Shown here one piece after another: positions 7,754-16,926 of a stretch of 64,000 nt of DNA. The DNA is from Clostridium porci (GTDB lineage: Bacteria > Bacillota > Clostridia > Lachnospirales > Lachnospiraceae): contig NZ_VUMD01000001.1 of the NCBI RefSeq assembly GCF_009696375.1, forward strand, positions 1-64,000. The letters run 5' to 3'. Each line of letters starts with the position of its first letter. Position 1 is the first letter of the stretch. The notes beneath the pieces are model-generated. The model was given only the letters and a program-made list of their open reading frames with translations. It was not told where the DNA came from and did not search any database. The position numbers and the translations under genes were made by a program.

Positions 7754-8595
7754 CTTCAAACAAAAGCAAAGGTTCCAACCGAATGGTCTTTGCATTTTTA
7801 TGCGCATTTGCAATGGCGATTCTTTATCCGCTGTTGTTCATTCTGAATAACTCCTTCAAAGGAAAGTTTTTCATCAGCGCCGATCCCTTTGGACTGCCGG
7901 ACGGCAAAACCTTTGCGGGACTTGATAATTATGTGAACGGGCTGGTTAAGACAGGTCTGCTTAAGGCGATCGGATGGTCATTCTTTATCACGGTCGTTTC
8001 TGTTATACTGATTATTTTATTTACGTCCATGACAGCATACTATATTGCCAGAGTAAAGTCAACGTACGCTGGACTCCTGTATTATATGTTTGTATTTTCC
8101 ATGATTGTGCCCTTTCAGATGGTAATGTTTACCATGACTAGTCTGGCAGACAGGTTTCACTTGCGAAATCCGCTGGGAATGTGTATTCTGTATTTAGGAT
8201 TCGGCGCTGGTCTTTCGGTATTTATGTTTGTGGGCTTTATCAAGACGATCCCTCTGGAGATAGAAGAGGCAGCTCTGATTGATGGGTGCAATCCTCTGCA
8301 AACATTTTTCAGGGTGGTATTTCCTATTTTAAAGCCTACCGCAATTACAGTGGCGATTTTAAATGCAATGTGGATATGGAACGACTTTTTGCTTCCCTAC
8401 CTGATCATCGGCGTTAGCACAAAATACAAGACCATACCGGTAGTAGTTCAGATGCTGGTTGGCTCCAATGGAAATAAGGATTTAGGAGCGCTGATGGCAA
8501 TGCTTGTTTTGTCGATTATCCCCATTATTATTTTTTATCTGGTATGTCAGAAATATATTATCCAGGGCGTTGTTGCCGGAGCGGTAAAGGGCTAG
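7750..8595 (+). CDS. Sugar ABC transporter permease (MalG-like)
   Basis: A 281-residue second permease subunit. The EAA loop is EEAALIDGCNPLQTFFRVVFP, and the C-terminal region ending in QKYIIQGVVAGAVKG is typical of MalG/LacG-type CUT1 permeases. It overlaps the upstream permease by 4 bp, indicating coupled translation. No ATPase gene follows, so the transporter probably uses a shared MsmX-type ATPase encoded elsewhere. Confidence 0.93.
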   Translation: MTSNKSKGSNRMVFAFLCAFAMAILYPLLFILNNSFKGKFFISADPFGLPDGKTFAGLDNYVNGLVKTGLLKAIGWSFFITVVSVILIILFTSMTAYYIARVKSTYAGLLYYMFVFSMIVPFQMVMFTMTSLADRFHLRNPLGMCILYLGFGAGLSVFMFVGFIKTIPLEIEEAALIDGCNPLQTFFRVVFPILKPTAITVAILNAMWIWNDFLLPYLIIGVSTKYKTIPVVVQMLVGSNGNKDLGALMAMLVLSIIPIIIFYLVCQKYIIQGVVAGAVKG

Positions 8596-8631
8596 TGTGA
8601 AGGCAGCTATGGAAAGGAGCTTTTAATTATC

Positions 8632-10104
8632 ATGAGAAAAAGCGGCATATTGTTGCCTATATCAAGTATTCCTTCCAGATACGGTATTGGCGCATTTTCT
8701 AAGGAGGCATATGAATTTGTGGACTTTCTTCAATCTGCCGGACAAAGGCTTTGGCAAATACTGCCCCTTGGCCCTACCGGCTATGGAGATTCCCCTTATC
8801 AATCCTTTTCTGCATTTGCAGGGAATCCATATTATATTGATTTGGAGGAATTGATTGGGAGGGGATGGCTGACCAAAGAGGAATGTTCCTCCTATGATTT
8901 CGGTGATAACCGGATGTATGTGGACTATGAAAAGCTATATTCGTCTCGTATGAAAGCTTTGCGGATGGCTTATGAGCGGAGCGGAATACATGCAGAGCAG
9001 GATTTTATAAGATTTAAAGAGGAAAATGCCTTTTGGCTTCCGAATTATGCCCTTTACATGGCGGTAAAAAGATCCTTTGGGGAGAAATGCTGGATTGAAT
9101 GGGAGGAGAATATCAGACTCCGCAGATCTGAAGCTTTGAATGTTTACGAAGAACGATATAAGGAGGAAGTGGAATTTTATAAATTCCAGCAGTATCTGTT
9201 TACGAAACAGTGGAATTCCCTTAAGTCCTATGCCAATGAAAGAGGCATAGAAATTATTGGGGATATTCCTATTTATGTGGCCTTTGACAGCGCGGATACA
9301 TGGGCAAACCCGGAGCTGTTCCAGCTGGACGGGGGACGCAGGCCTGTGGGAGTGGCCGGATGTCCGCCGGATGCCTTTTCACTTACGGGGCAGCTGTGGG
9401 GGAATCCATTGTACCGCTGGGAATACCATAAGGCTACGGACTATGAATGGTGGACACAGAGGATTGCCTATTGCTATCAGCTGTATGATATTGTAAGAAT
9501 CGATCATTTCCGGGGATTTGATGAATACTATTTTATCCCTTACGGAGAGCCTACGGCGGAATATGGTCATTGGGAAAAGGGGCCGGGCTATGATATATTC
9601 AAAAGGATGAAGGAGAAGCTGGGGGATAAGCCGGTGATTGCTGAGGATCTGGGCTTTTTGACGGGGAGCGTAAAAAAACTGGTTAAGGATACTGGATATC
9701 CGGGGATGAAGGTTTTGCAATTTGCCTTTGATTCCAGGGAGGAAAGCGATTATCTTCCTCATAATTATACGAAGAATTTCATTGTCTATACAGGTACCCA
9801 CGACAACGATACAATAATTGGCTGGTATAACACCTTGAATGAACAGGACAAAGCATTTGCAAAGCGGTATTTGAATCTAAAGACTGATCAGGGGGTTCAG
9901 TGGGAATTTATACGGAGCGCCCTGGCAAGCGTGGCAGATACTGCGGTAATTCCCATGCAGGACTATCTGGGGCTGGGCAGCGAAGCCAGGATTAATACTC
10001 CTTCCACAGTGGGGAATAACTGGAGGTGGCGTCTGCTGCCCGGACAAACGGATGAACGGATCGCGCAGAAAATCAGAGGAATGACAAAGCTGTATGGCAG
10101 ATAG
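8632..10104 (+). CDS. malQ: 4-alpha-glucanotransferase (amylomaltase)
   Basis: A 490-residue GH77 enzyme that transfers 1,4-alpha-glucan segments between malto-oligosaccharides in the cytoplasm. It opens with RKSGILLPISSIPSRYGIG and carries the catalytic nucleophile Asp291 (VRIDHFRGF), acid/base Glu338 (VIAEDLGFL) and transition-state stabiliser Asp391 (GTHDND). Length matches the short bacterial amylomaltases. It sits 36 bp behind the permease genes and supports an alpha-glucan substrate for the operon. Confidence 0.95.
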   Translation: MRKSGILLPISSIPSRYGIGAFSKEAYEFVDFLQSAGQRLWQILPLGPTGYGDSPYQSFSAFAGNPYYIDLEELIGRGWLTKEECSSYDFGDNRMYVDYEKLYSSRMKALRMAYERSGIHAEQDFIRFKEENAFWLPNYALYMAVKRSFGEKCWIEWEENIRLRRSEALNVYEERYKEEVEFYKFQQYLFTKQWNSLKSYANERGIEIIGDIPIYVAFDSADTWANPELFQLDGGRRPVGVAGCPPDAFSLTGQLWGNPLYRWEYHKATDYEWWTQRIAYCYQLYDIVRIDHFRGFDEYYFIPYGEPTAEYGHWEKGPGYDIFKRMKEKLGDKPVIAEDLGFLTGSVKKLVKDTGYPGMKVLQFAFDSREESDYLPHNYTKNFIVYTGTHDNDTIIGWYNTLNEQDKAFAKRYLNLKTDQGVQWEFIRSALASVADTAVIPMQDYLGLGSEARINTPSTVGNNWRWRLLPGQTDERIAQKIRGMTKLYGR

Positions 10105-10163
10105 CAGATAAGTGAGAGGTGTTCCTGTGACATGAGGCAAAGAGCAACGGGGAGGAAAGGGGT

Positions 10164-11243
10164 ATGTCTGAGTTAACAATTAAGGATATTGCCAGGCTAT
10201 GCGGGGTGGGAGTGAGTACCGTTTCCAGAGCGCTTAATAACCATCCTGATATTAATCCTGAAACCAAAAGCAGGGTGCTGAAGGTGATAAAAGAGTATGA
10301 CTTTGTACCGAATAACAGCGCCAGAAATTTAAAGAGAACAGAATCGGATCGGATTGCCGTTTTGATAAAGGGCATTGCCAATCCGCTTTTTGGCGGCATG
10401 ATAAAGGTAATTGAGGAAGAGACGCAAAGGGAAAAATATTCTCTGGAGCTAAAGCATGTGGAATATAATGAGGATGAGGTGGAAGTGGCCATTGAGATGG
10501 TTAAGGAAAAGCGTCTGAAGGGAATTATATTTCTGGGAGGTTATTTTTTACATTCGGAGGAGAGGATTCATAAGCTGACGGTTCCTTATATCTTTAGCAC
10601 CATTGGTACGGCAGTGCCGGAACACATTAGTCCCGCGCTCTATTCCAGCGTGTCTGTGGATGATCGGAGGGAAAGCTATCTTATGACGGCCTATCTGCTC
10701 CAGCAGGGGCATAGGAATATTGCGATCTTGTCTGCGGAGACAGAGATCAACAGCATCGGACAGCTTCGTTTGGAGGGATATACGCAGGCATTAAAGGAGA
10801 AGGGAATCCCGGTGAATGAAAATCTGATACGCCGGGTGGAGGATGATGTAGAGCACTATTCAATGGAAAACGGCTATCTCACTACAAGAAGTCTGCTTGC
10901 TTCGGGAGAGCCCTTTACGGCAATATTCGCTACTGCGGATATCCTTGCCGTGGGAGCCTGCCGGGCGTTGGTAGAGGCAGGCGTCAGAATCCCAGAGGAT
11001 GTATCTGTCACTGGCTTTGATGGGATTGATATGGCTGAATACTACAACCCATCGATTACTACCATGAAGCAGCCGGTGAAGGATATGGCAAAGACTACGG
11101 CCAGGCTTTTGTTTGACATGATTGCAGGAAGGAAGGGCTATGAGCATATTCTTTTTTCTGCTGAGCTGGCGGTGAGAGAGTCCAGCGGTCCGGCAAAAGG
11201 CTTAGGGGAATCGAAACAGCTGCCTGCTGGGAAGAAGGGCTGA
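10164..11243 (+). CDS. LacI-family transcriptional repressor
   Basis: A 359-residue regulator with the N-terminal LacI helix-turn-helix and hinge (TIKDIARLCGVGVSTVSRAL, then NNHPDINPETKSRVL) and a periplasmic-binding-protein-like effector domain (VSVTGFDGIDMAEYYNPSIT near the end). It is the last gene of the malto-oligosaccharide operon, 59 bp after malQ with GGGGAGG before the ATG. It probably binds the palindrome at 5229-5242 and is released by an imported sugar. Confidence 0.92.
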   Translation: MSELTIKDIARLCGVGVSTVSRALNNHPDINPETKSRVLKVIKEYDFVPNNSARNLKRTESDRIAVLIKGIANPLFGGMIKVIEEETQREKYSLELKHVEYNEDEVEVAIEMVKEKRLKGIIFLGGYFLHSEERIHKLTVPYIFSTIGTAVPEHISPALYSSVSVDDRRESYLMTAYLLQQGHRNIAILSAETEINSIGQLRLEGYTQALKEKGIPVNENLIRRVEDDVEHYSMENGYLTTRSLLASGEPFTAIFATADILAVGACRALVEAGVRIPEDVSVTGFDGIDMAEYYNPSITTMKQPVKDMAKTTARLLFDMIAGRKGYEHILFSAELAVRESSGPAKGLGESKQLPAGKKG

Positions 11244-11315
11244 GAGGTTAGAAAGAAAAGCTCTATGCTGTAAAACCATAGAGACGGCATAGGGGAGCAG
11301 GGGAACAGGCGACGG

Positions 11316-11368
11316 AAGGACTCTTTATCCAGAGGATGATATGTTTCTGGGGAAGGGGTCCTTTTTTT
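11316..11368 (+). terminator. Terminator of sugar operon
   Basis: An 18-bp near-perfect stem: AAGGACTCTTTATCCAGA (11316-11333) with TCTGGGGAAGGGGTCCTT (11346-11363), including G-T pairs, followed by seven T (11362-11368). The surrounding 11244-11569 interval holds nothing else beyond a small TATCA/TGATA inverted repeat at about 11514-11526 ahead of the next operon. Confidence 0.8.
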
Positions 11369-11569
11369 ACAGCAGAAGCCTTTGCCTTCCGGGAGGGCGG
11401 AAGCCGTAGGAAGAAAGACTACAGTGGAGACAGGCTGCTCCGTCTGCCAGCTTGTCCGCCAGCAGAAGGATGCAAGGAAAAAAGGATGAAAAAAGTTCCA
11501 CCTTAAAAAATATCAGAAAAATGATAAACTGAGATTAACAAATGAAAAACCAAAGAAAGGTGAGGTCGT

Positions 11570-12349
11570 ATGAATAAAAAAAGCAAAACCGGAGGGATTC
11601 CCAGATGGGCGTGGCTGCTTATCTCCTTTGCGGTGGCAATGGTAGTGTGGTATCTGCTTTCGCTGAATCCAAAGACCGCAAGAAGCTTTCCCAATGTAAT
11701 CGTAACGTTGCATGCAATCGGAACAATGATAAACAGGGGGGTTTTGTGGGCGGATATTTCCAGCAGCTTAATCTCCGTAACAGCAGGCTTTGCCATTGGA
11801 TTTGCGCTGTCCCTGCCTGTGGCAATTCTTATGGCCTGGTATAAGCCGGTGAGAAATATTATCGAACCGTGGATTCAGTTTATCCGTAACATCCCGCCTC
11901 TGGCATATGTGCCGTTAGTTGTTTTATCAGCAGGCGTTGGACGCAAGGCCCAGATCATAGTTATCACGATTGCTACATTTTTGATTATGACTGTTACGAT
12001 CTATCAGGGCGTGGTCAATGTAGACGAGACGCTGATAAAGGCTGCAAGGGTATTGGGAGCTACGGACAAGGATATTTTCCTGAAGGTCATTGCTCCGGCT
12101 ACCTTACCGTTTATCATAACGGCAATCCGTCTGGGAAGCTCTACCGCTCTTACTACACTTATAGCGGCGGAATCGACTGGCGCGGTAGCGGGGCTGGGAA
12201 TGAGAATCCGATCCCTGAATAACAGCTTTGAATCGGAGCCGATGCTTCTGTACATCATTTTGATTGGTATTATCGGTATGATTGTTGAAAAAGTCGTCAA
12301 ATTCTTAGAAAGGAAGTTTACAGGATGGCAGGAGAAGAGAGAAGTATAA
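11570..12349 (+). CDS. ABC permease, SsuC/TauC (NitT/TauT) family
   Basis: A 259-residue membrane protein with about six helices and the family loop AARVLGATDKDIFLKVIAPATLP, the ATPase-contact motif of sulfonate, taurine, nitrate and related importers. PPLAYVPLVVLSAGVGRKAQ is also typical of SsuC. It is the first gene of a permease-ATPase-binding protein operon. Substrate specificity within this family cannot be read from the permease; sulfonates, nitrate, pyrimidine precursors and others are known. Confidence 0.9.
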   Translation: MNKKSKTGGIPRWAWLLISFAVAMVVWYLLSLNPKTARSFPNVIVTLHAIGTMINRGVLWADISSSLISVTAGFAIGFALSLPVAILMAWYKPVRNIIEPWIQFIRNIPPLAYVPLVVLSAGVGRKAQIIVITIATFLIMTVTIYQGVVNVDETLIKAARVLGATDKDIFLKVIAPATLPFIITAIRLGSSTALTTLIAAESTGAVAGLGMRIRSLNNSFESEPMLLYIILIGIIGMIVEKVVKFLERKFTGWQEKREV

Positions 12350-13116
12350 AGCTCAAAATCGACAATGTCAGAAAGGTTTTTGACACCAGAAATGGTGAAA
12401 TGATTGCATTAAACGGCGTAAGTCTGGATATTAAGGAAAATGAATTTATTTGTGTTGTGGGGCCTTCTGGATGTGGAAAGTCCACGCTGCTTAATATTAT
12501 AGCAGGACTTTCGGAGCCTACCTCTGGAAAGGTGTACTGCGATGGTAAAGAGGTTACGGGTACGGGAACCGAAAGGGGCGTTGTGTTCCAGCAGTATGCG
12601 CTGTTCCCATGGATGACTGTAAAGAAAAATGTTATGTTTGGCCTGAATTTAAAGGGGATTAAGGGAAAAGAAGCAGAAGATATAGCCATGAAGTACATCA
12701 AGATGGTACAGCTGGAGGATTTTGTCAACCACTATCCCAAGGAGCTATCCGGCGGTATGAAGCAGCGTGTGGCGATTGCCAGAGCTTACGCGGTAAACCC
12801 TTCTGTGCTTCTCATGGATGAACCCTTTGGGGCCTTAGACGCACAGACCAGAACCCAGCTTCAGACAGAATTGCTGGAAACATGGGAAAAAGAGCAAAAG
12901 ACCTGTTTCTTTATCACCCATGATGTGGATGAGGCGATTATTCTGGCGCAGAAGGTGATTATCATGAGTGCGAGACCAGGACGTATCAAGGAAATCGTTA
13001 ATATTGATATTCCATATCCCCGTACCCAGGAGACTAAGATGACACCGAGATTTCTGGAACTGAAAAATCATATCTGGGGTCAGGTATATCAGGAATACCT
13101 GGAAGTCAGAAAATGA
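12325..13116 (+). CDS. ABC ATPase, SsuB/TauB family
   Basis: A 263-residue cytoplasmic ATPase with Walker A GPSGCGKST, Q-loop VVFQQYALFPW, signature LSGGMKQRVAIARAYA, Walker B VLLMDEPFGALD and a switch His in FFITHDVDEAI. It overlaps the permease gene by 25 bp and belongs to the SsuABC/TauABC-type importer. Confidence 0.94.
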   Translation: MAGEERSIKLKIDNVRKVFDTRNGEMIALNGVSLDIKENEFICVVGPSGCGKSTLLNIIAGLSEPTSGKVYCDGKEVTGTGTERGVVFQQYALFPWMTVKKNVMFGLNLKGIKGKEAEDIAMKYIKMVQLEDFVNHYPKELSGGMKQRVAIARAYAVNPSVLLMDEPFGALDAQTRTQLQTELLETWEKEQKTCFFITHDVDEAIILAQKVIIMSARPGRIKEIVNIDIPYPRTQETKMTPRFLELKNHIWGQVYQEYLEVRK

Positions 13117-13226
13117 CAGCATGAATGCCAAAGCTGATGACAAAGCAGCTTAAAAGGTGTGGGGAGAGGAGAGAAGTTCCTGACCCCAGCAGCAAATTTT
13201 CATTTTATTAAAGGAGGAAGCGTCAT

Positions 13227-14324
13227 ATGAAAAAGAAAACATTAGGTTTGTTAATGGCAGCGGCTATGACAGCAGGAATGCTGTCTGGCTGCCAAGGTGC
13301 TCAGAAGGCTCCTGCCGGGGCACAGGAGACAACAGCGGCAGAGACAGAGAAAACCACCACAGGGGAAGCGGCTTCTGCAAAGGAAGTATCGTCCTCACAG
13401 GAAGCGGCTCCTGCAGCAGAACCGGTTACTCTGAATGTAGCTTACATGCCCAACTACGGAAGCTTGTGGGCCATTGAGAATGCCATTGCGCAGGGTTATC
13501 TGGAGAAGGAGGGAATTACCGTAAATCTGACGGAATTCCAGGACGGCCCTACGATTATCGCTGCAATGGAATCGGGAAGTATAGATATCGGATATATTGG
13601 ACAGGGTGCCCATAAGCTTGCGATTAACGGCCAGGCGACGATTTTTGCCTTATCCCATATTTCAAACGGTGACGCTTTGATTGGAGGTCCCGGCATTGCT
13701 TCCATTAAAGATTTGGCAGGTAAGAAGGTTGCCTATTCTTCCGGCAGTTCCAGCGAGGATATTCTGGTAAACTCACTGGCAAGCGCAGATATGACAATGA
13801 AGGACATTGAGGCGGTGGACATGGACGCATCAGCAATCGTAACCGCAATGCTTTCAGGCGGCGTTGACGCATGCGCAACATGGTCTCCTAACAGCCTGAA
13901 AATATTAGAGGAAATGCCGCAAGCCACCAAGCTTACGGATAATATGACCTTTTCTGACAAGACGGTATCCCTGGCAAGCTGGATTGCTATGCCGAAATAT
14001 GCCTCTGAAAACAGAGATGTCCTTGTAAGATTTACAAGAGCGTTATTTAAGGCTATGGACTATGCGGCAACTGAGCATCAGGAAGAAACTGCGGAATTAG
14101 TAGCAAAGCAGGTGGCACAGGATAAAGCAACTGTCTATGAGCAGCGGGGAGATGCGCAGTGGCTGACAGGAAAAGAGGTTTCCGCAGGAGCGGCAGACGG
14201 AAAGGTAGAGGGCTACTACGAGCTGCAAAAGAAGAACTTTATCGACGCTGGCGCAGTAGAAGGAGATCCGGCAGTATCTGATTATGTTTTGCTGGATGTC
14301 ATGGTAGAGGCTGGAAATTATTAA
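13227..14324 (+). CDS. SsuA/TauA-like substrate-binding lipoprotein
   Basis: A 365-residue lipoprotein with lipobox LSGC (Cys22), a low-complexity Ala/Thr/Glu linker to about residue 65, then an NMT1/SsuA-like binding domain (VTLNVAYMPNYGSLWAIENA, ESGSIDIGYIGQGAH, AGKKVAYSSGSSSEDILV). It delivers ligand to the 11570/12325 transporter. The family binds sulfonates, nitrate or thiamin precursors. A GGAGG ribosome site precedes the ATG. Neighbouring sugar-phosphate-type enzymes suggest a sulfur-bearing sugar as ligand, which is inference. Confidence 0.9.
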   Translation: MKKKTLGLLMAAAMTAGMLSGCQGAQKAPAGAQETTAAETEKTTTGEAASAKEVSSSQEAAPAAEPVTLNVAYMPNYGSLWAIENAIAQGYLEKEGITVNLTEFQDGPTIIAAMESGSIDIGYIGQGAHKLAINGQATIFALSHISNGDALIGGPGIASIKDLAGKKVAYSSGSSSEDILVNSLASADMTMKDIEAVDMDASAIVTAMLSGGVDACATWSPNSLKILEEMPQATKLTDNMTFSDKTVSLASWIAMPKYASENRDVLVRFTRALFKAMDYAATEHQEETAELVAKQVAQDKATVYEQRGDAQWLTGKEVSAGAADGKVEGYYELQKKNFIDAGAVEGDPAVSDYVLLDVMVEAGNY

Positions 14325-14365
14325 ACAGCAGCTGTAACGAAATACTGTAACCAATAACGGGATGG

Positions 14366-14393
14366 TAGAGCTGCTTTTTGGCAGCTCTATATT
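14366..14393 (+). terminator. Hairpin between binding protein and NagB-like gene
   Basis: TAGAGCTGC (14366-14374) and GCAGCTCTA (14381-14389) form a perfect 9-bp stem with a TTTTTG loop. The tail is only moderately T-rich, so this may be a partial terminator or an mRNA 3'-end stabiliser that adjusts expression of the downstream gene. Confidence 0.55.
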
Positions 14394-14426
14394 CCTATTC
14401 AGGGAAATGATGTAAGGAGAAGCAAC

Positions 14427-15245
14427 ATGCATGATTATTATTACTTTACAAAAGAAGAACTGCTGAGAGCGCCGAAAATTCCTTTGATTGTAATGGAGGA
14501 TAATCAGACTGTCTTTCAGGCAATGGCAAAGGAGATGGCAGAGGAGATCAAACGGAACAATGATCGGGGAAAGAGCACGGTTTATATCTGCCCGGTAGGC
14601 CCTGTGGGCCAGTACCCCTACTTTGTGGAGCGGGTGAACGAAGAGAGGATCAGCTTAAAAAATGTTTGGTTTATCAATATGGATGAGTATCTGACGGATG
14701 ACAAGGAATGGATTCCCAAGGAGCATAGACTAAGCTTTAGGGGATTTATGGAGCGCTCTGTCTATACAAGGATTCGGCCGGAGCTTGTAATGCCTGAGCA
14801 GCAGAGAATCTTTCCGGATCCGAAAAATCCTGCCTATATTCAGGAGACAATCCAACGGCTGGGCGGAGTAGATACCTGCTTTGGAGGCATTGGCATCAAC
14901 GGGCATGTGGCCTTTAACGAGGCCCGTGAGGATATAAGTCCGGAAGCGTTTTTGCAGCTTCACACAAGGGTTTTAGAGATTTCCAAAGAGACCAGGGCCG
15001 TTAATTCAATCGGAGATTTAAACGGAGCGCTGGACGATATGCCTAATTATTGTATTACTATCGGTATGAACGAAATCTTCCATGCGAAAAAAATAAGGCT
15101 TGGATGCTTCCGTGACTGGCACAGAAGCGTGGTAAGACATGCCGCTTATGGAGAAAAGACCGCTCATTTCCCAGTCAGCCTGCTGCAGGATCACCCGGAT
15201 ATTAACATCCGGCTTACAGAGTTTGTGGCAAATCTTCCTAAGTAG
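14427..15245 (+). CDS. NagB-like sugar isomerase/deaminase, divergent active site
   Basis: A 272-residue member of the glucosamine-6-phosphate deaminase/6-phosphogluconolactonase superfamily. NMDEY (Asp86, equivalent to E. coli NagB Asp72), His160 and Glu165 (NagB His143, Glu148) are kept. Differences are marked: GINGH replaces GNDGH, so NagB Asp141 is Asn158; the phosphate loop PTGGTP is CPVGPVGQYP; NagB Arg172 becomes Ile195; and Lys208 falls in a CFRDWH segment (Arg229). It may thus act on something other than glucosamine 6-phosphate. It lies between an SsuABC-like transporter and a two-component system. AAGGAG precedes the ATG. Confidence 0.75.
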   Translation: MHDYYYFTKEELLRAPKIPLIVMEDNQTVFQAMAKEMAEEIKRNNDRGKSTVYICPVGPVGQYPYFVERVNEERISLKNVWFINMDEYLTDDKEWIPKEHRLSFRGFMERSVYTRIRPELVMPEQQRIFPDPKNPAYIQETIQRLGGVDTCFGGIGINGHVAFNEAREDISPEAFLQLHTRVLEISKETRAVNSIGDLNGALDDMPNYCITIGMNEIFHAKKIRLGCFRDWHRSVVRHAAYGEKTAHFPVSLLQDHPDINIRLTEFVANLPK

Positions 15246-15369
15246 GAACACGGCAAGGAGCAGATGGCCTGCTGCGCCTGCAGAAAAGCAATTTTTCAAA
15301 AAGATATAGTAGGAAAATAGGTTTATTTATGGTAAAATTCAGAGGTAAGGATATTAGGGGTGAGTTCCT

Positions 15370-16863
15370 ATGCTGATTATACTGACAGTTGGATTAGTGG
15401 TTGCGTCTGTTCTGATTTTGTGCGTAAAGAGAAGCAGGGAGTCAATCCAGCTGTTTGGATTATGTCTAAGCCTGATGCTGGAAATATGCGGAGTGATGAT
15501 TTTTATTGCCAAAAAGGGAGGGCTTTCTCAGGAGGTGCTGCAATTTCTGTATTTTTCCAGAGTCATACAGACAAAAATCCAGTTTTTTCTGATTACATTG
15601 AACCAGCTTGGATATTTGATTGCAGTAGGAAGAACCCTTTTCCCCTTTTTTCTGATAGAGCTTGCCATGAGCTATTCCATGATACCGGTGATCCGGAAGA
15701 ATACGTGGATACAAAAGGCAGCCTTTGTTCTGCCCGGTATTACGCTGCTCCTGTATTTCCCGCCTCTTTACCGTATGGGACTGACCTTTCACCCTCAGCT
15801 GTTAAAGATCATCCAGAGAGGCGCTCTTGTGTGGATGACTCTTTATCTGTGGATCGCCCTGTTCCTGCTGGCCTATGAGTATAAGTCTATTACCATGAAA
15901 TTCTGCAAAAGGCAGTTCAGCCAGATTGCCGCAAGCATGGCGGCGTTAACCGGTATCTATATTCTCTACTATCAGCAGGACCCAGGGCAGGTATACCACT
16001 TTTACAGCTCCATTGGGGCGTGGAATAAGGGAATTGGCTACATGCAGATCGATCCTTCTCTGGGAAGCTATGTTCTTCTGGTGTTGACCAGCATTATTTG
16101 CTGTATCCTCGGTTTTTATAACATTGGACGCTATACCAGAGGGAATTTTAAAACCAGCAAGGAAGAGATTGTGATGGAGCGGAAGTTTGATACTGCAAAG
16201 GTTGGGGCCTCCACCTTTGTCCACAGCATGAAGAATCAGCTTTTGTCCAGCAGAGTGCTTTTTAAGCGAATCAACCAGCTTTATGAAGAACCTGAGCTGG
16301 ATTACAAAAGGCTGAAGGAATATGTAAAAACGCTGGAGGCATTTAATGACGCCATGCTTTTGCGCATGGAGGAGCTATACCGGTGTGTGAAGTCAAATGC
16401 AATTTATATGGTTCCAGTACGGCTTTCGGAGATTGCGGAAAATTCCATAGAGCGTTTTCATACGAAATATCCTGAGGCGAAGGTAAAGTGGGATCTGGGA
16501 GATGTCACAGAGATCCTGGCAGACAGAGTTCATCTATGCGAGGCCCTTTACAATTTATTGGTAAATGCCCAGGAGGCGGTAATGGAAGCGGGGCGCGACG
16601 GCCAGGGAAATATCTCTCTTCTTGCCCATAATGAAAGGCTCTATACGGTGATTGAGGTAAGGGATAATGGAAGGGGAATGACCAAGAGCCAGTTAAAGAA
16701 AATATTTGAGCCATTTTATTCCAGTAAAAATTCTAACTCCAACTGGGGCATGGGTCTGTATTATGTCAGAGAAATTGTGAAATCCCATTTGGGGACATTG
16801 CGGATAGAGAGTAAGGACGGAGAAGGAAGCAGCTTTTATATTCTGCTGCCGAAATACCAGTGA
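15370..16863 (+). CDS. Seven-helix membrane sensor histidine kinase
   Basis: A 497-residue kinase. Roughly the first 260 residues hold seven hydrophobic helices without a large extracellular domain, so it senses a ligand in or near the membrane. The phosphoacceptor is His285 in VHSMKNQLLSS, an unusual H-box resembling NtrB-like or SpoOB-like kinases rather than classical HisKA. The ATPase domain has NLLVNAQEAVMEAG (N box), VRDNGRGM (G1), FEPFYSSK and NWGMGLYYVREIVKSHLG. It is followed 63 bp later by its response regulator and lies inside the SsuABC/NagB-like/aldolase locus, which it probably controls. Confidence 0.88.
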   Translation: MLIILTVGLVVASVLILCVKRSRESIQLFGLCLSLMLEICGVMIFIAKKGGLSQEVLQFLYFSRVIQTKIQFFLITLNQLGYLIAVGRTLFPFFLIELAMSYSMIPVIRKNTWIQKAAFVLPGITLLLYFPPLYRMGLTFHPQLLKIIQRGALVWMTLYLWIALFLLAYEYKSITMKFCKRQFSQIAASMAALTGIYILYYQQDPGQVYHFYSSIGAWNKGIGYMQIDPSLGSYVLLVLTSIICCILGFYNIGRYTRGNFKTSKEEIVMERKFDTAKVGASTFVHSMKNQLLSSRVLFKRINQLYEEPELDYKRLKEYVKTLEAFNDAMLLRMEELYRCVKSNAIYMVPVRLSEIAENSIERFHTKYPEAKVKWDLGDVTEILADRVHLCEALYNLLVNAQEAVMEAGRDGQGNISLLAHNERLYTVIEVRDNGRGMTKSQLKKIFEPFYSSKNSNSNWGMGLYYVREIVKSHLGTLRIESKDGEGSSFYILLPKYQ

Positions 16864-16926
16864 CAGAGACTGCTTCCACCGGAGAGGAAGAGGGATGGGA
16901 GTTTCAGAAAGGACTGTTGACAGGCT

